Assembly (NCBI RefSeq): GCF_017873605.1
Contig: NZ_JAGGKI010000009.1
Location: 186,001 to 250,000 of the forward strand
Source: Paenibacillus lactis
GTDB taxonomy: Bacteria; Bacillota; Bacilli; Paenibacillales; Paenibacillaceae
Direction of reading: 5' to 3'
Length of the DNA stretch: 64,000 nt
Within the stretch, counting starts at the first letter, position 1. Each line of letters begins with the position of its first letter. Below, one piece after another: positions 17,719 through 27,100 of this stretch. Under the pieces are notes generated by a model. That model did not search any database. It saw nothing but the letters and a program-made list of their open reading frames with translations, and had not been told where the DNA came from. Position numbers and translations under genes: made by a program.

Positions 17719-18692
17719 AACCGTAGTCTCACCTGCTCCACAACGCGAGGGATAACATCCTCCAAAGGGCCCTCCAGACTGCAGCCTGCAGCCCGGACAT
17801 GGCCGCCGCCTCCGAACCCTTGGGCAAGGGCGGCAACGTCGACTTTTCCGGCGGAACGAAGGCTAACCTTCACGATACCGGATTTCAGAAGCTTAAACAA
17901 GATTCCGACCTCGACGCCTTGAATATTGCGGGGATAATTGACAATCCCCTCCAGATCCTCACTGGCTGCGCCGCAGCGCTCCATATGGTCAGGGGTAACG
18001 TGCACCCATGCGATTTTTCCATCCTCCGACACCTGGAGCGTATTCAGCGCTTCGACAAGCACTTTCATCTGGGGAAGAGTCATCTCTTCCAGCAGGATCT
18101 CCGCGAGCTCCGGCCCGTTAACGCCATGACCTAGCAGCTCTGAGGCAATGCTCATCACTTTAGGCGACGTGTTCGTATAACGGAAACCTCCGGTATCTGT
18201 AAGAAGCCCCGTATAGACGGACGTAGCAATCTCGGCATCCCAGGTGATCCCGCATACATTCAACAAGTCATACAGAATTTCTGCCGTCGCGGCGGCTTGA
18301 GGCAGCACCAGGTTAACGGAGCCGTACCGGTCATTGGTAGGGTGGTGGTCGATGTTCACGATTCTGGCATTCTCGGCAAACAACGTCCGGATGTGCCCTA
18401 CCCGGGCAAAATCCGCGCAATCCACGCAGATCACATGCGTAAACGTCCGATCCGGCAGCTCTTCCGACCCGTTGATAATATCCTCGGCATGCCACAGCAT
18501 GTTCATTCGTTTCGGGATCGGCCCTTCATTGATCATCGTGAATTTCTTGCCCAGACATGAGAGAAGCCAGCCCACCGCAAGGGTGGAACTGACTGCATCT
18601 CCATCGGGCTGAACATGCGACACAACCAAATAGTCATCGTGCTCCAGCAGAAACGACTTTACCTGCTGCAGCTCTTGCTCATAGGTCTGCAT
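17715..18692 (-). CDS. nrnA: DHH/DHHA1 oligoribonuclease / pAp phosphatase (NrnA-like)
   Basis: Member of the NrnA family that degrades 2-5-mers of RNA and can dephosphorylate pAp; 325 aa. The metal motifs SHVQPDGD (25-32) and NIDHHPTND (about 113-121) and the C-terminal GGGGHVRAAGCS of DHHA1 are intact. B. subtilis lacks a gene here; many clostridia and, as I recall, Paenibacillus carry one between rbfA and truB. AAAGGAGAGG precedes the ATG. Confidence 0.92.
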   Translation of the reverse strand: MQTYEQELQQVKSFLLEHDDYLVVSHVQPDGDAVSSTLAVGWLLSCLGKKFTMINEGPIPKRMNMLWHAEDIINGSEELPDRTFTHVICVDCADFARVGHIRTLFAENARIVNIDHHPTNDRYGSVNLVLPQAAATAEILYDLLNVCGITWDAEIATSVYTGLLTDTGGFRYTNTSPKVMSIASELLGHGVNGPELAEILLEEMTLPQMKVLVEALNTLQVSEDGKIAWVHVTPDHMERCGAASEDLEGIVNYPRNIQGVEVGILFKLLKSGIVKVSLRSAGKVDVAALAQGFGGGGHVRAAGCSLEGPLEDVIPRVVEQVRLRL

Positions 18693-18721
18693 TCGCCCTC
18701 TCCTTTATTTACGAACTTGCA

Positions 18722-19075
18722 TTATTTCTCTTCGCGCTCTCCGATTTCGTTGAGCAGCTTCTCGATCCGGCTGCCATAGGCAATGGATTCGTCAAACTTG
18801 AAGATCAGCTCCGGAACATGCCGGAGACGGATCCGTTTGCCAAGCTCGGAACGGAGGAAGCCGGTGGCCTTTTCCAGACCTTTCAAGGAAGCTGCCTTCT
18901 GTTCTTCGTCACCGAGCACGCTCAAGTACACCTTGGCTTGTGACAAGTCATTCGTCACATCAACGCCGGTCACGGTAATGAAGCCGATTCTCGGATCTTT
19001 GATTTCAGTCTGAATCAGTTGGCTGAGCTCTTTCTTAATCTGCTCGCCTACGCGCCCTGTTCTGATTTTTGCCAT
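18722..19075 (-). CDS. rbfA: 30S ribosome-binding factor A
   Basis: Late 30S assembly factor, 117 aa, KH-like fold. Opens MAKIRTGRVGEQIKKELSQLI, and the ETI..DPRIGFITVTGV core is complete. It lies 18 bases after infB, as in almost all bacteria. GAGGTGATC lies at ribosome-site distance from the ATG. Confidence 0.97.
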   Translation of the reverse strand: MAKIRTGRVGEQIKKELSQLIQTEIKDPRIGFITVTGVDVTNDLSQAKVYLSVLGDEEQKAASLKGLEKATGFLRSELGKRIRLRHVPELIFKFDESIAYGSRIEKLLNEIGEREEK

Positions 19076-19093
19076 CGTTGATCACCTCGTTTA

Positions 19094-21700
19094 TTAGCGC
19101 TCTACCGTCTCCATGATAAAGGCTTCGATGACGTCTCCTTCTTTCACATCGCTGTAGCTGGCCAACGTAATACCGCACTCGTAGCCTTGTGCCACTTCCT
19201 TCGCGTCGTCCTTGAAACGCTTGAGGGAATCGATCTTGCCCTCATGAATGACGATGCCGTCGCGGATCAAGCGGGCTTCGGCATTGCGCGAGATTTTTCC
19301 GGAAGTAACCATACAGCCTGCAATCGTACCAATCTTGCTCACTTTAAAGGTGTTGCGGACTTCCGCATGTCCGATCACGGTTTCTTTATATTCCGGATCG
19401 AGCATCCCCTTCATAGCTTGCTCAATTTCCTCGATTACATTATAGATGACACGGTGCAGACGCACGTCAACCTTCTCCTGCTCCGATGTCTGTTTTGCTT
19501 GAACATCCGGACGGACGTTAAAGCCGATGACGATCGCATTGGAAGCAGCCGCCAAAATAATATCGGATTCCGTGATCGCTCCGACGCCGCTGTGGATGAT
19601 TTTTACGCGTACGCCTTCCACTTCGATCTTGTTAAGCGAGCTCTTCAAGGCTTCAACCGAGCCCTGTACGTCACCCTTAATGATCACGTTCAGATCCTTG
19701 ATCTCGCCGTCCTTGATATGCTTGAACAAGTCGTCGAGGGTTACGCGGGTATTCGTGTTAAGCTCAGACTGACGCTGCGTGACCGCACGCTTCTCGGCGA
19801 TCGAACGCGCCTTGCGCTCGTCCTCGAACACCATGAACGGATCGCCTGCGCCCGGCACTTCCGTAAGACCGGTAATTTCAACCGGCGTGGATGGACCGGC
19901 TTCTTTCAGGCGGCGCCCTTTATCATTCACCATCGCCCGGATGCGGCCGAAGCAGTTGCCCGCTACAAACGCATCGCCGACTTTCAGCGTTCCGTGCTGA
20001 ACAAGGATACGTGCAACCGGGCCTCTTCCCTTATCCAGCTCCGCCTCAATAACCGTACCGCGGGCACGCTTATCCGGATTGGCTTTGTATTCATTCACTT
20101 CGGCAACAAGCAGAATCATTTCGAGCAGATCCTCGAGACCCATGCGCTGTTTTGCCGAAACGTTAACGAAGATCGTATCTCCGCCCCATTCCTCCGGCAC
20201 AAGCTCGTATTCGGTCAACTCCTGCTTCACCTTATCCGGGTTGGCAGACGGTTTGTCGATTTTGTTCACGGCCACGATGATCGGCAATCCTGCCGCCTTC
20301 GCATGGTTGATCGCTTCTACCGTCTGCGGCATCACGCCGTCATCGGCTGCGACAACAATAATCGTCATATCCGTAACCTGCGCACCGCGTGCACGCATAG
20401 CGGTAAACGCTTCGTGGCCCGGCGTATCCAGGAAGGTGATCTTCTTGCCGTTGATTTCAACTTGATAAGCACCGATGTGCTGTGTGATGCCGCCGGCTTC
20501 GCCGCCGCTCACGTTCGTGGAACGGATCGCATCCAGCAGCGTCGTTTTACCGTGGTCGACGTGACCCATGATGGTAACGACCGGAGGGCGCTCCTTCAAA
20601 TCTTCAGGCGCGTCATTCTCTTCGACTGTCTCGAACCGGTCTTCTTCCACCGGAATCTTCACTTCAACCTCGACACCGAACTCCCCTGCAAGCAGCTGAA
20701 TCGTCTCGATGTCCAGCTCCTGGTTGATCGTGGCCATCACGCCGAGGAAAATCAGCTTCTTGATGACTTCGGAAGCGTCCTTATGAAGCAGCTTCGCCGT
20801 TTCACCGACGGTCATGTCGCCACGGACGATAATTTTCTTCGGCGTGTTGTCGATTTTCTCACGAGGCGGCTGCTGGTTGTTCTGGTTCCGTCCGCGGTTA
20901 TTCTTCCCACCGCGATTGTTGCCGCGGAAACCGCCCTGGCGGTTGTTATCATCAAACCGCTTGGAATTGTTGTTGTTATTGTTTCTTCCGCCCCGGTTGT
21001 TTTGACCGTTGCTGTTGTTCTGGCTGCCGGAGTCATTGCGTCCCGTTCTGCCTTGCGGACGCGAAGCGCCTTGAGCGCCGTTGTTCTGCGGACGAGCACC
21101 GCCTTGACCTCCGCCTTGCGGACGGGAGCCGGTTGCTGTACCGCCTTGCGGACGGGAGCCAGTTGCTGTTCCACCTTGTCTTGGTGCCTGGTTGCTGCGA
21201 TTTTGGTTCTGGCTTCCTTGAGCCGGGCCTGATTGGTTTCTGCGAGAATCCTGTCCCTGTCCTTGTGGACGCTGGGAACCGGATGTGTTCTGGTTATTTT
21301 GATGATTTCTACTATTCATACCTACCTGCTTTTCCTGTTGTTTTTTGGGTTGACCTTGACCTTGACCTTGACCGCGCTGACCTGCATTTCGAGAGCCGTC
21401 TTGCCCGCTGCTTACTTTCGCATCAGCAGCGGAAGAGCTGGAAGCAACCGACACGGGCGGCTTGCGGCTCTCGCCGCGGGAAGCGTCCGCACCGTCACGC
21501 TTGGCTTCCGCATTCGATTTGATATCCTTAAAGAACTGCTCAACTTTGGATACCGTATCGTTCTCCATGACGCTCATGTGGTTGTTAACCGGAATGTTCA
21601 AACGCTTAAGGATCGTTATAATTTCTTTACTGCTCATATTCAGCGATTTCGCGTATTCATATACGCGAAGTTTATTGTCTTTGTTTTCTTGTTTACTCAA
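19094..21700 (-). CDS. infB: Translation initiation factor IF-2
   Basis: GTPase that places fMet-tRNA on the 30S subunit, 868 aa. An N-terminal IF2N domain (LRVYEYAKSLNMSSKEI) is followed by about 230 disordered residues rich in Gly, Gln, Asn, Arg and Pro, a second IF2N segment (about 285-340), the G domain (GHVDHGKT near 380, NKID downstream) and domains II-IV. The start is TTG 21700 with GGTGGAG upstream and overlaps the ylxQ stop by 8 bases. The disordered part contains a recent 30-base DNA duplication. Confidence 0.97.
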   Translation of the reverse strand: MSKQENKDNKLRVYEYAKSLNMSSKEIITILKRLNIPVNNHMSVMENDTVSKVEQFFKDIKSNAEAKRDGADASRGESRKPPVSVASSSSAADAKVSSGQDGSRNAGQRGQGQGQGQPKKQQEKQVGMNSRNHQNNQNTSGSQRPQGQGQDSRRNQSGPAQGSQNQNRSNQAPRQGGTATGSRPQGGTATGSRPQGGGQGGARPQNNGAQGASRPQGRTGRNDSGSQNNSNGQNNRGGRNNNNNNSKRFDDNNRQGGFRGNNRGGKNNRGRNQNNQQPPREKIDNTPKKIIVRGDMTVGETAKLLHKDASEVIKKLIFLGVMATINQELDIETIQLLAGEFGVEVEVKIPVEEDRFETVEENDAPEDLKERPPVVTIMGHVDHGKTTLLDAIRSTNVSGGEAGGITQHIGAYQVEINGKKITFLDTPGHEAFTAMRARGAQVTDMTIIVVAADDGVMPQTVEAINHAKAAGLPIIVAVNKIDKPSANPDKVKQELTEYELVPEEWGGDTIFVNVSAKQRMGLEDLLEMILLVAEVNEYKANPDKRARGTVIEAELDKGRGPVARILVQHGTLKVGDAFVAGNCFGRIRAMVNDKGRRLKEAGPSTPVEITGLTEVPGAGDPFMVFEDERKARSIAEKRAVTQRQSELNTNTRVTLDDLFKHIKDGEIKDLNVIIKGDVQGSVEALKSSLNKIEVEGVRVKIIHSGVGAITESDIILAAASNAIVIGFNVRPDVQAKQTSEQEKVDVRLHRVIYNVIEEIEQAMKGMLDPEYKETVIGHAEVRNTFKVSKIGTIAGCMVTSGKISRNAEARLIRDGIVIHEGKIDSLKRFKDDAKEVAQGYECGITLASYSDVKEGDVIEAFIMETVER
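21115..21174 (-). repeat. Two 30-base direct repeats in infB
   Basis: Units 21115-21144 and 21145-21174 differ at three bases and encode two copies of a ten-residue GGTATGSRPQ-like unit in the disordered linker. They suggest replication slippage and probable length variation among strains. Confidence 0.8.
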
Positions 21701-22019
21701 TATACTCCACCTCCGACATTGTCTCCATTGTTCTGGAGATCATTTCTGCGAATCCTTGATCCGTAACGGCCAGCACAACCCGCTCGGGTTTACCTACACT
21801 TGTGCCCAGACTTTCCCGGTCAAATCCGATTACCAGAGGGATGTTATAAGAACCGCATTTGTCGCGGAACTTTTTTTTAGTATTATCTGAGGCGTCACCC
21901 GCAAGAATAACCAACTTTGCTTCTGAAGACCGGATGGCTTTGAGCACGATCTCATCACCCGTAACCACCTTGCCGGCCCGCATGGCCAGGCCGAGCTGAG
22001 AAAGCGCCCTATTCATCAT
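21693..22019 (-). CDS. ylxQ: L7Ae-type ribosomal protein-like YlxQ
   Basis: Small L7Ae/L30e/Gadd45-fold RNA-binding protein, about 108 aa, starting MMNRALSQLGLAMRAGKVVTG. The LVILAGDASDNTKKKF segment is typical of the K-turn binding fold. The start at ATG 22019 lies inside the end of ylxR (11-base overlap); the longer frame to 22088 has no family match. The biological role is not settled. It is in the usual place between ylxR and infB. Confidence 0.92.
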   Translation of the reverse strand: MMNRALSQLGLAMRAGKVVTGDEIVLKAIRSSEAKLVILAGDASDNTKKKFRDKCGSYNIPLVIGFDRESLGTSVGKPERVVLAVTDQGFAEMISRTMETMSEVEYIE

Positions 22020-22320
22020 CGGCTGCACGCTCTTTAGCAGCCAGGAATTCATCCTCAACCTTGATGAAATCCTGGGCCAATTGTTCATAGATCTCAGGTT
22101 TCACTTGCTGCTTCAACGCTCGATCCAAAGCTTTATTTTTGTGTGCAAGCTTGAAGCAGGAAACTTTGCCGCATAGATAAGCGCCGCGGCCCGACTTTTT
22201 GCCGGTCAGATCAATCATGACCGCCTCGTCGGGCGTTCTGACAATCCGGATCAGCTCTTTCTTCGGCATCATTTCCTGACATGCCACACATTTACGCAGC
22301 GGTATCTTTCTCTGTTTCAA
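22009..22320 (-). CDS. ylxR: YlxR family RNA-binding protein (RnpM type)
   Basis: About 103 aa, opening LKQRKIPLRKCVACQEM, with the RKC.AC family signature; recent work on B. subtilis connects YlxR with RNase P (family knowledge). The start is TTG 22320 with GGGGGG 8 bases upstream; extension to 22407 would overlap nusA and matches nothing. Overlaps ylxQ at its 3' end. Confidence 0.92.
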   Translation of the reverse strand: MKQRKIPLRKCVACQEMMPKKELIRIVRTPDEAVMIDLTGKKSGRGAYLCGKVSCFKLAHKNKALDRALKQQVKPEIYEQLAQDFIKVEDEFLAAKERAADDE

Positions 22321-22348
22321 GACGCTTACCCCCCCGCTTGTTTCGGAA

Positions 22349-23446
22349 TTAATCCACGGAGACGGAATCCTGGTGCATTTCACCGGATTGGGATTTTGGT
22401 CTGCCAAATTCCTGCTCCGCCTGGCTTTCGCTCTTAATATCGATCTTCCAGCCTGTCAATTTAGCTGCAAGGCGCGCATTCTGGCCCTTGATGCCAATGG
22501 CCAGTGAGAGCTGGTAGTCGGGAACAATGACGCGGGCCATCTTCTCATCCTCGAACACTTGAACCTCAAGCACTTTCGAAGGACTGAGGGCGTTGGCCAC
22601 GTACTCCTCAACCGAATCGGAATAGCGGACGATGTCGATCTTCTCCCCGCGGAGCTCATTCACGATCGTCTGAACGCGCATCCCTTTCGGGCCAACGCAG
22701 GAGCCTACCGGATCGACCTCTTCATTACGAGAGTAAACCGCAATCTTGGAGCGGTAGCCCGCTTCACGCGCAACCGAACGGATCTCGACGACGCCGTCGA
22801 AAATTTCCGGAACCTCCAGCTCAAACAGGCGCTTGAGCAGCCCCGGATGCGTGCGGGAGAGCATGATTTGCGGACCTTTCGTAGTGTTCTCGACCTTCGT
22901 GATATACGCCTTGATCCGATCGCCATGCTTGAACTTCTCGTTCGGCATCAGCTCCGTAAGCGGAAGCGCGGCTTCGATCTTCCCGAGGTCGATGTAGATG
23001 TTTCTAAGGTCCTGGCGCTGCAGCGTACCGGTGACGATATCGTCTTCCTTGTCGATAAACGCGCTGTAGATCAAGCCGCGCTCGGCTTCCCGAATGCGCT
23101 GCGTAACGACCTGCTTCGCCGTCTGAGCCGCGATTCGACCGAAATCGCGAGGCGTTACCTCGATCTCGGCGATATCCTCGAGCTGGAAATGCGGATTGAT
23201 TTCGCGTGCCGCATGCAGCGAAATTTCCGTCCGCGGATCCAGAACCTCTTCAACGATCAGCTTCCGTGCAAACACTTTGATGACGCCGGTATTGCGGTTC
23301 ATGTCTACACGGACATTTTGCGCAGTGTTGAAGTTACGCTTGTAACTCGAGATCAGCGCAGCCTCGATGGCTTCAAACAACACATCTTTGCTGATGCCCT
23401 TCTCTCTCTCCAGCTCGTTCATCGCTTCAATAAAATCCATACTCAT
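22349..23446 (-). CDS. nusA: Transcription elongation/termination factor NusA
   Basis: Binds RNA polymerase and nascent RNA, stimulating pausing and termination. 365 aa: NusA N-terminal domain (MSMDFIEAMNELEREKG), S1 domain (about 135-200), then KH1 and KH2 (DPVGSCVGPKGMRVQ; AIGIKGQNARLA). It lacks the acidic repeats of enterobacterial NusA, as usual in Firmicutes. GGGGGAACC lies 12 bases from ATG 23446; a second ATG two codons in is possible. Confidence 0.97.
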   Translation of the reverse strand: MSMDFIEAMNELEREKGISKDVLFEAIEAALISSYKRNFNTAQNVRVDMNRNTGVIKVFARKLIVEEVLDPRTEISLHAAREINPHFQLEDIAEIEVTPRDFGRIAAQTAKQVVTQRIREAERGLIYSAFIDKEDDIVTGTLQRQDLRNIYIDLGKIEAALPLTELMPNEKFKHGDRIKAYITKVENTTKGPQIMLSRTHPGLLKRLFELEVPEIFDGVVEIRSVAREAGYRSKIAVYSRNEEVDPVGSCVGPKGMRVQTIVNELRGEKIDIVRYSDSVEEYVANALSPSKVLEVQVFEDEKMARVIVPDYQLSLAIGIKGQNARLAAKLTGWKIDIKSESQAEQEFGRPKSQSGEMHQDSVSVD

Positions 23447-23478
23447 TGAAAATCGGTTCCCCCTTTCAAAACTTCCGT

Positions 23479-23940
23479 CTAAAAAATGATGGCCAATCTG
23501 GCGCTGGCTACTTTTGCATATGGAATAACGTGCTGTTTCTTGCCCGTTTGAATAACAAGCTCTTCTTGCTCGAAGGACTCCAGCTTGCCCTCGAATTCCT
23601 TCAGCCCGTCGATCGGCTCGTATACCGTAACGAATACGTTCTTGCCGACAGCCTTGGCGACGTCCTCCTTCTTCTTAAGCGGACGTTCGGCGCCCGGAGA
23701 GGAAACCTCGAGAAAATAAGCGGTCGGAATCGGATCGTTCTCATCCAGCTTCTGGCTCAGATATTCGCTGATTACTCCGCAATCGTCAATATCAATGCCG
23801 CCTTCTTTATCTACAAACACACGCAGGAACCAGCTGCTTCCTTCCTTTACGTATTCCACATCGACCAGTTCGAAGCCGTGTTCATCCAGATACGGCTGCA
23901 CCATTTCTTCCACAGTCGTTTTAATCTTTGATGTGCTCAA
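23479..23940 (-). CDS. rimP: Ribosome maturation factor RimP
   Basis: 30S assembly factor, 153 aa. Start TTG 23940 (LSTSKIKTTVEEMV) with GGAGG 9 bases upstream; the longer frame from 24000 covers the leader hairpin and matches nothing. The EYVKEGSSWFLRVFVDKEGGI and LEVSSPGAERPL blocks are typical. It is the first gene of the rimP-nusA-infB operon, just after a strong promoter. Confidence 0.95.
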   Translation of the reverse strand: MSTSKIKTTVEEMVQPYLDEHGFELVDVEYVKEGSSWFLRVFVDKEGGIDIDDCGVISEYLSQKLDENDPIPTAYFLEVSSPGAERPLKKKEDVAKAVGKNVFVTVYEPIDGLKEFEGKLESFEQEELVIQTGKKQHVIPYAKVASARLAIIF

Positions 23941-23979
23941 AGAACATAACCTCCAAGTTGATTTCCTATATACCAAAGA

Positions 23980-24007
23980 GTAAAGAGTGGGTTGCCCCAC
24001 TCTTTAC
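23980..24007 (-). promoter_or_regulatory. Perfect hairpin in the rimP-nusA leader
   Basis: A 12-base stem (GTAAAGAGTGGG and its complement) closes a GCAA-type tetraloop about 25 nt after the expected start of transcription, and is followed by TCTTT. It could be a weak terminator/attenuator or an RNA-binding site; in other bacteria this operon is NusA-autoregulated. Confidence 0.7.
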
Positions 24008-24039
24008 ACAACGGTTTTATCTCCATGATTACCAAAAAA

Positions 24040-24068
24040 ATTATAACATAGTCTGGTAATAGTGACAA
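24040..24068 (-). promoter_or_regulatory. Sigma-A promoter of the rimP-nusA-infB operon
   Basis: Minus strand TTGTCA, 17-base spacer, TATAAT: one mismatch from consensus. The start should lie near 24033, giving a leader of about 95 nt before rimP. Confidence 0.85.
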
Positions 24069-24075
24069 GTATGAC

Positions 24076-24092
24076 TCCTTGACTGTCAAGGA
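24076..24092. promoter_or_regulatory. 17-base inverted repeat upstream of rimP promoter
   Basis: TCCTTGAC and GTCAAGGA flank a single base, 8 bases upstream of the -35 and 46 bases past the polC stop. It has no T-run, so it is either a poor polC terminator stem or an operator. Confidence 0.5.
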
Positions 24093-24137
24093 AGCCTCCT
24101 GAGCAGCAACGGGCCCGCCCTGAGAGATATGAAGAAA

Positions 24138-27100
24138 TCAGAATAATGAGAGCTGATTGCTCTCCGGCAAACCGCGGAAGCAGCCCATCTGGGTCAGAAG
24201 TTCCACCGCCGTCTTACTCGCCTTGGACTTCTGCTGGAAATCTTCTATCGATAAAAACTCGCCGAATTCGCGCGCGGCCGCAATGTTGCGGGCGGCGTTT
24301 TCGCCGATACCGGCCAAGGCCGAGAACGGCGGGATGAGCGAATTTCCGTCAACCGTAAATTTCGTTGCATCCGAACGATAAAGATCGATGCTCTTGAAGG
24401 TAAAGCCTCTGGCCGTCATTTCCAGCGCCATTTCCAGGATCGGCAGCATGCCTTTCTCCTTCGCGCTGGCTCCGAAGCCGAGCTGCTCGATCTCCTCGAT
24501 TCGGCGGTAAATCGCCTCATATCCTTGACAGCACAGCTCAATATCAATATCCTCGGCGCGGACCGAGAAGTACGTCGCATAGTATTCGATCGGATAATAC
24601 AGCTTGAAATACGCGGTACGCACTGCCGAGATAACATATGCAGCCGCGTGGGCTTTCGGGAACATGTACTGGATTTTGAGACAGGAGTCAATGTACCACT
24701 GAGGCACCTTGCATCGCTTCATCTCGTCGATCCATTCCTGGGTAAGCCCCTTACCCTTCCGCACGCTCTCCGTAATCTTGAAGGCGAGGCTTGCATCCAT
24801 CCCGGCCTTGTAGATCAGGAACAGCATGATATCGTCACGACAGCCGATAACCGTCTTGATGTTGCATGTGCCGTTCTTGATAAGCTCCTGCGCATTGCCG
24901 AGCCATACGCCGGTACCGTGTGAGAGGCCGGAAATTTGCAGCAGGTCGGCAAAGCTGGACGGCTGGGATTCCACAAGCATCTGCCGTACGAACTTGGTTC
25001 CCATCTCCGGAACGCCGTAGGTCGCCACCGGAGAACGGATTTGCTCCGGGGTTACCCCGAGCGCTTCCGTGGAGTTGAACATGCTCATTACCTTCGGATC
25101 GTTCATCGGAATCGTCGTCGGATCGACGCCGGTCAGATCCTGCAGCATCCTCATCATCGTCGGATCATCGTGTCCCAGAATATCAAGCTTCAGCAGGTTC
25201 GCATCAAAGGCGTGGTAATCGAAATGCGTGGTCTTCCATTCGGCGTTGACATCGTCGGCCGGATACTGAACCGGGGTGATATCCTCCACCTCGATATAGT
25301 CCGGGACAACGACGATACCGCCGGGATGCTGACCGGTGCTTCGTTTCACGCCGGTACAGCCGGCGGCTAGCCGGTTCAGCTCCGCACCACGCCAACGCTT
25401 GTTATGATGCTCCTCATATTTCTTCGCAAAGCCAAACGCCGTCTTCTCGGCGACGGTACCGATCGTCCCCGCCCGAAACACGCTCTTCTCGCCGAACATT
25501 TCCTTCGTAAAGTTATGGGCATGCGGCTGATATTCCCCCGAGAAGTTCAAGTCGATATCGGGAACCTTGTCCCCTTTGAAACCGAGGAACGTCTCAAACG
25601 GAATATCCTGTCCTTCGCCTTTCATCATGTTGCCGCAGTTCGGGCAAGCCTTGTCCGGCAAGTCGAAGCCGCTCGGCACGCTGCCGTCGAGGAACCACTC
25701 GCTGTGCTTGCACTCTTTGTTCAGGCAGATGTAATGCGCCGGCAGCGGGTTAACCTCGGAAATGCCGAGGAAGGTGGCAACGACCGAAGAGCCGACGGAT
25801 CCCCGTGAGCCGACCAAGTATCCGTCGCGGTTCGATTTTTTAACCAGGCGCTCGGAGATCAGATAGTTCGCGGAGAAGCCGTATTTGATAATCGGCTCAA
25901 GCTCCTTCTCCAGCCGGGCTACGACAACCTCCGGCAGATCGTCCCCGTAAATCGACCGTGCTGTCTCATAGCAGGTGTTGCGGATCTCTTCGTCCGCTCC
26001 TTCCAGGATCGGAGTGAACAGCTTATCCGGGAACAGCTCCAGCTCTTCGAACCGGTCTGCCAGCTCCGACGTATTGGTTACGACGACTTCATAAGCCTTA
26101 TCCTCGCCCAAGAACTCGAATTCCTCCAGCATCTCCTCCGTTGTCCGGAAATGCGCATCAGGCTTGCGCATATCCTTCAGCGGACTGAATCCGGTAATAC
26201 CATGGATCGTAATGTCCCTGAACAGCTTGTCCCGCGGTTCCAGATAGTGCACGTTACCTGTGGCGATCACCGGCTTGTTCAGCTTCTCGCCGATCCGCAC
26301 CACTTTGGATATGGCCGTCTTGATTTCTTCGGGACTGCCGACCAGGCCTTTATCCACCAAATGCATATACATCGTCAGCGGCTGGATCTCCAGCACATCA
26401 TAGAAGGCCGCAATTTCTTCCGCTTCTTCCTCGGTCTTGTTGAGCACCGTCTCGAAAAACTCGCCCTTTTCGCAACCGGACAATACAAGCAAGCCTTCGC
26501 GCATCTCCTGAAGCTTGGATTTCGGTATGCAAGGCACGCGCTTAAAATACTCCGTATGCGACATCGACACCAGCTTGTACAGATTCTTCTTGCCCGTCAT
26601 GTTCAAGGCATAAATGCCGCAGTGGAACGGACGCGCATTGGACAGGTCCATGCCGACGTAGTCGTTCAGCCGGTCCAGCATCTTGATCCCCTTCATTTTG
26701 TCCGCGTCCGCAAGCAGTCCGTTCAGGATGCCCGCGAGTGCAACGGTATCATCGATCGCACGGTGATGGCTTTCGAGCGCAACCTTGTATTTATCGGCAA
26801 GCGTGTTGAGCCGGTGGTTTTTCATCCCCGGATGCAAAAGCCGCGCAAGCTCCAGGGTATCCAGATACGGGTTGTCCAGTGTGTCCATGCCGGCATTTTG
26901 CAGCGATGCCTGAATGAAGCCCACGTCGAACCTTGCATTGTGCGCGACAAGCACCGCGTCCCCAACGAATTCGACGAACTCCTTCAGAACCGGTTCAAGC
27001 TCCGGCGCGTCCCTTACCATATCATCGTTGATGTTTGTCAATTGCTGAATATGGTACGGTATCCGCTCATGCGGATTGACGAACGTCGCGTACCGGTCGA

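Noticed and set aside
21115..21174. CRISPR-like repeat
   Set aside because: Two adjacent near-identical in-frame units with no spacers; a coding duplication in infB.
19187..21232. 681-codon plus-strand frame
   Set aside because: Antisense to infB; low-complexity parts mirror the infB linker.
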